Shown here in pieces: positions 63,058-64,000 of a stretch of 64,000 nt of DNA (within the stretch, counting starts at the first letter, position 1; each line of letters begins with the position of its first letter). The notes under the pieces are model-generated. The model did not search any database. It saw only the letters and a list, made by a program, of their open reading frames with translations, and was not told the origin of the DNA. The stretch is from contig NC_060110.1 in assembly GCF_021155765.1 (NCBI RefSeq), positions 3,410,001-3,474,000 of the forward strand. The letters are read 5' to 3'. Source of the stretch: Diprion similis. Taxonomy: Eukaryota > Arthropoda > Insecta > Hymenoptera > Diprionidae. Position numbers and translations under genes: made by a program.

Positions 63058-64000
63058 GTGAGTTTGTTCAACGAATTTGAGGGTAACTTGGTGCGCTAAG
63101 AATCTTGGAAAAAACTTATTAACAATTCAATTTGGTTTTCACAGCAATGCATGAACTCATCTATCCACGAGGTGGGAGTCGAACCCAGTGGTGGTGTAAT
63201 TGGGCACTTCAATAGTCTTACTAGTCTTAGAGAAATAATTATAAGATAATATATATATAGACCTCGTCATTTCATAGGTAGTTGATAGCTTTGGCCAAGT
63301 TACACGTTAGCTCTTACCAATAGACTTGATTAAAAATGAACGGAATTATTATAAAGTTGATGTACGTTGTCTTTTCACGACATTGTCTTAATGAGAAAGT
63401 TAGATCATAAATTGTGACAAATGTAATACATTATAAGTAAGAATTTTACGCGAGAAAGTTACGTCACTGGTGATGAATGACACAACGTATCAATTAAATT
63501 ACTCCAATATTATGCACATCATATGGAATAAAGTCTGGTACAAACGTGGAAGGTTACTGTGAGGCCCCAAAGGTTGGCAAAGTACGCAATCCCTTCTTAC
63601 GATGGTTTTGAGACAAATGTAACAATGGAATCTAATCTAACAATAGAACAGTGAGAAGACATCGTGTAAAACAAACAAATTATGTACATAAAGTTGCTAT
63701 TTAGGTGATTGGTCAATGATATGGCATTTAGGTATTCGACGGCTCTGGTCACGTTATTAGCTTTGTCTGTTCATTGTAAAATGATCGGAATTTAAATTCA
63801 GATGATGATCTCTGACAGAAATTGTCTCTTCGGGAGATTATCGCATTGTCTTTTGAAGACACCAGGGGGACGCGGACAGGTAAAATCAGATATTGCTATA
63901 CACGTAACACTAGTAAAAACGTATGAACTAAATCACTTGAAGATTGTGCGCATCGTATGGAAAATCTGATACCTACGGGCTGGATATTTATTCGTATCCA
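63058..64000. other. Downstream flank of Or 2, no gene seen
   Basis: After the Or 2 stop there is AT-rich DNA with a polyadenylation word at 63527-63532 and no frame of interest. A GGTTCGACTCC-like word on the minus strand near 63180 recalls a tRNA B box, but no tRNA fold fits. The window ends inside non-coding sequence. Confidence 0.5.

Noticed and set aside
63130..63320. tRNA-like B box (GGTTCGACTCC on the minus strand) and a GGTAAGAGC word upstream
   Set aside because: The boxes are about 145 nt apart and no cloverleaf can be drawn. At best it is a decayed tRNA-derived SINE.

Overview
This is a 64 kb piece of an AT-rich, intron-rich animal nuclear genome. Three things point to an insect: two tandem chemosensory receptor genes of the insect-specific 7tm_6 (Or) family, short coding exons with GT-AG introns, and many small palindromic DNA elements. 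A hymenopteran such as a sawfly is my best guess, but that is inference. I see no bacterial operon, CRISPR array, rRNA or confident tRNA.

Four protein genes can be assembled exon by exon with consistent splice phases. (1) Plus strand, about 6.9-13.1 kb: an SV2-like/organic-cation-type MFS transporter, 11 exons and about 566 aa, ending at a clear stop; only the short first exon is uncertain. (2) Minus strand, 26.9 down to 18.1 kb: a full-length ABCC transporter of the ABCC4/MRP4 (Drosophila l(2)03659-like) type with two membrane domains and two complete nucleotide-binding domains, about 1298 aa; only the last few residues are uncertain. (3) and (4) Plus strand, 43.9-50.5 kb and 57.6-63.1 kb: two paralogous odorant receptors of 386 aa each. 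Their seven exons have identical lengths (6, 448, 289, 100, 111, 156 and 51 nt), and the first coding exon holds only Met-Gln. A decayed copy of exon 6 of a third Or lies between them at 52.2 kb, so the Or block is a small birth-and-death array.

The rest is non-coding. 0-6.9 kb, 13.1-18.0 kb, 27-43.6 kb and 50.5-57.3 kb hold no gene I can support. They do hold a layered repeat landscape: a 799 bp TTAA-flanked near-perfect palindrome (56.2-57.0 kb); a two-palindrome MITE present twice, each time in an intron close to a splice site (11.9 and 48.2 kb); foldback elements at 1.6, 11.2, 13.3-13.9, 16.0-16.5 and 23.7-24.6 kb; a 270 bp dispersed repeat at 4.5 and 37.0 kb; a 139 bp tandem duplication near the left end; a 122 bp tandem array with an inverted partner at 40.2-41.0 kb; and the 3' remnant of a LINE at 39.7 kb. 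Two CpG-rich blocks (15.0-15.3 and 30.9-31.6 kb) look like promoters; the second lies upstream of the ABCC gene on its strand.

The genes do not form one pathway. The transporters are housekeeping or detoxification-type neighbours, and the Or pair is an independent chemosensory cluster. The most informative observations are the conserved upstream block and micro-exon of the two Or genes, the Or relic, and the palindromic elements.
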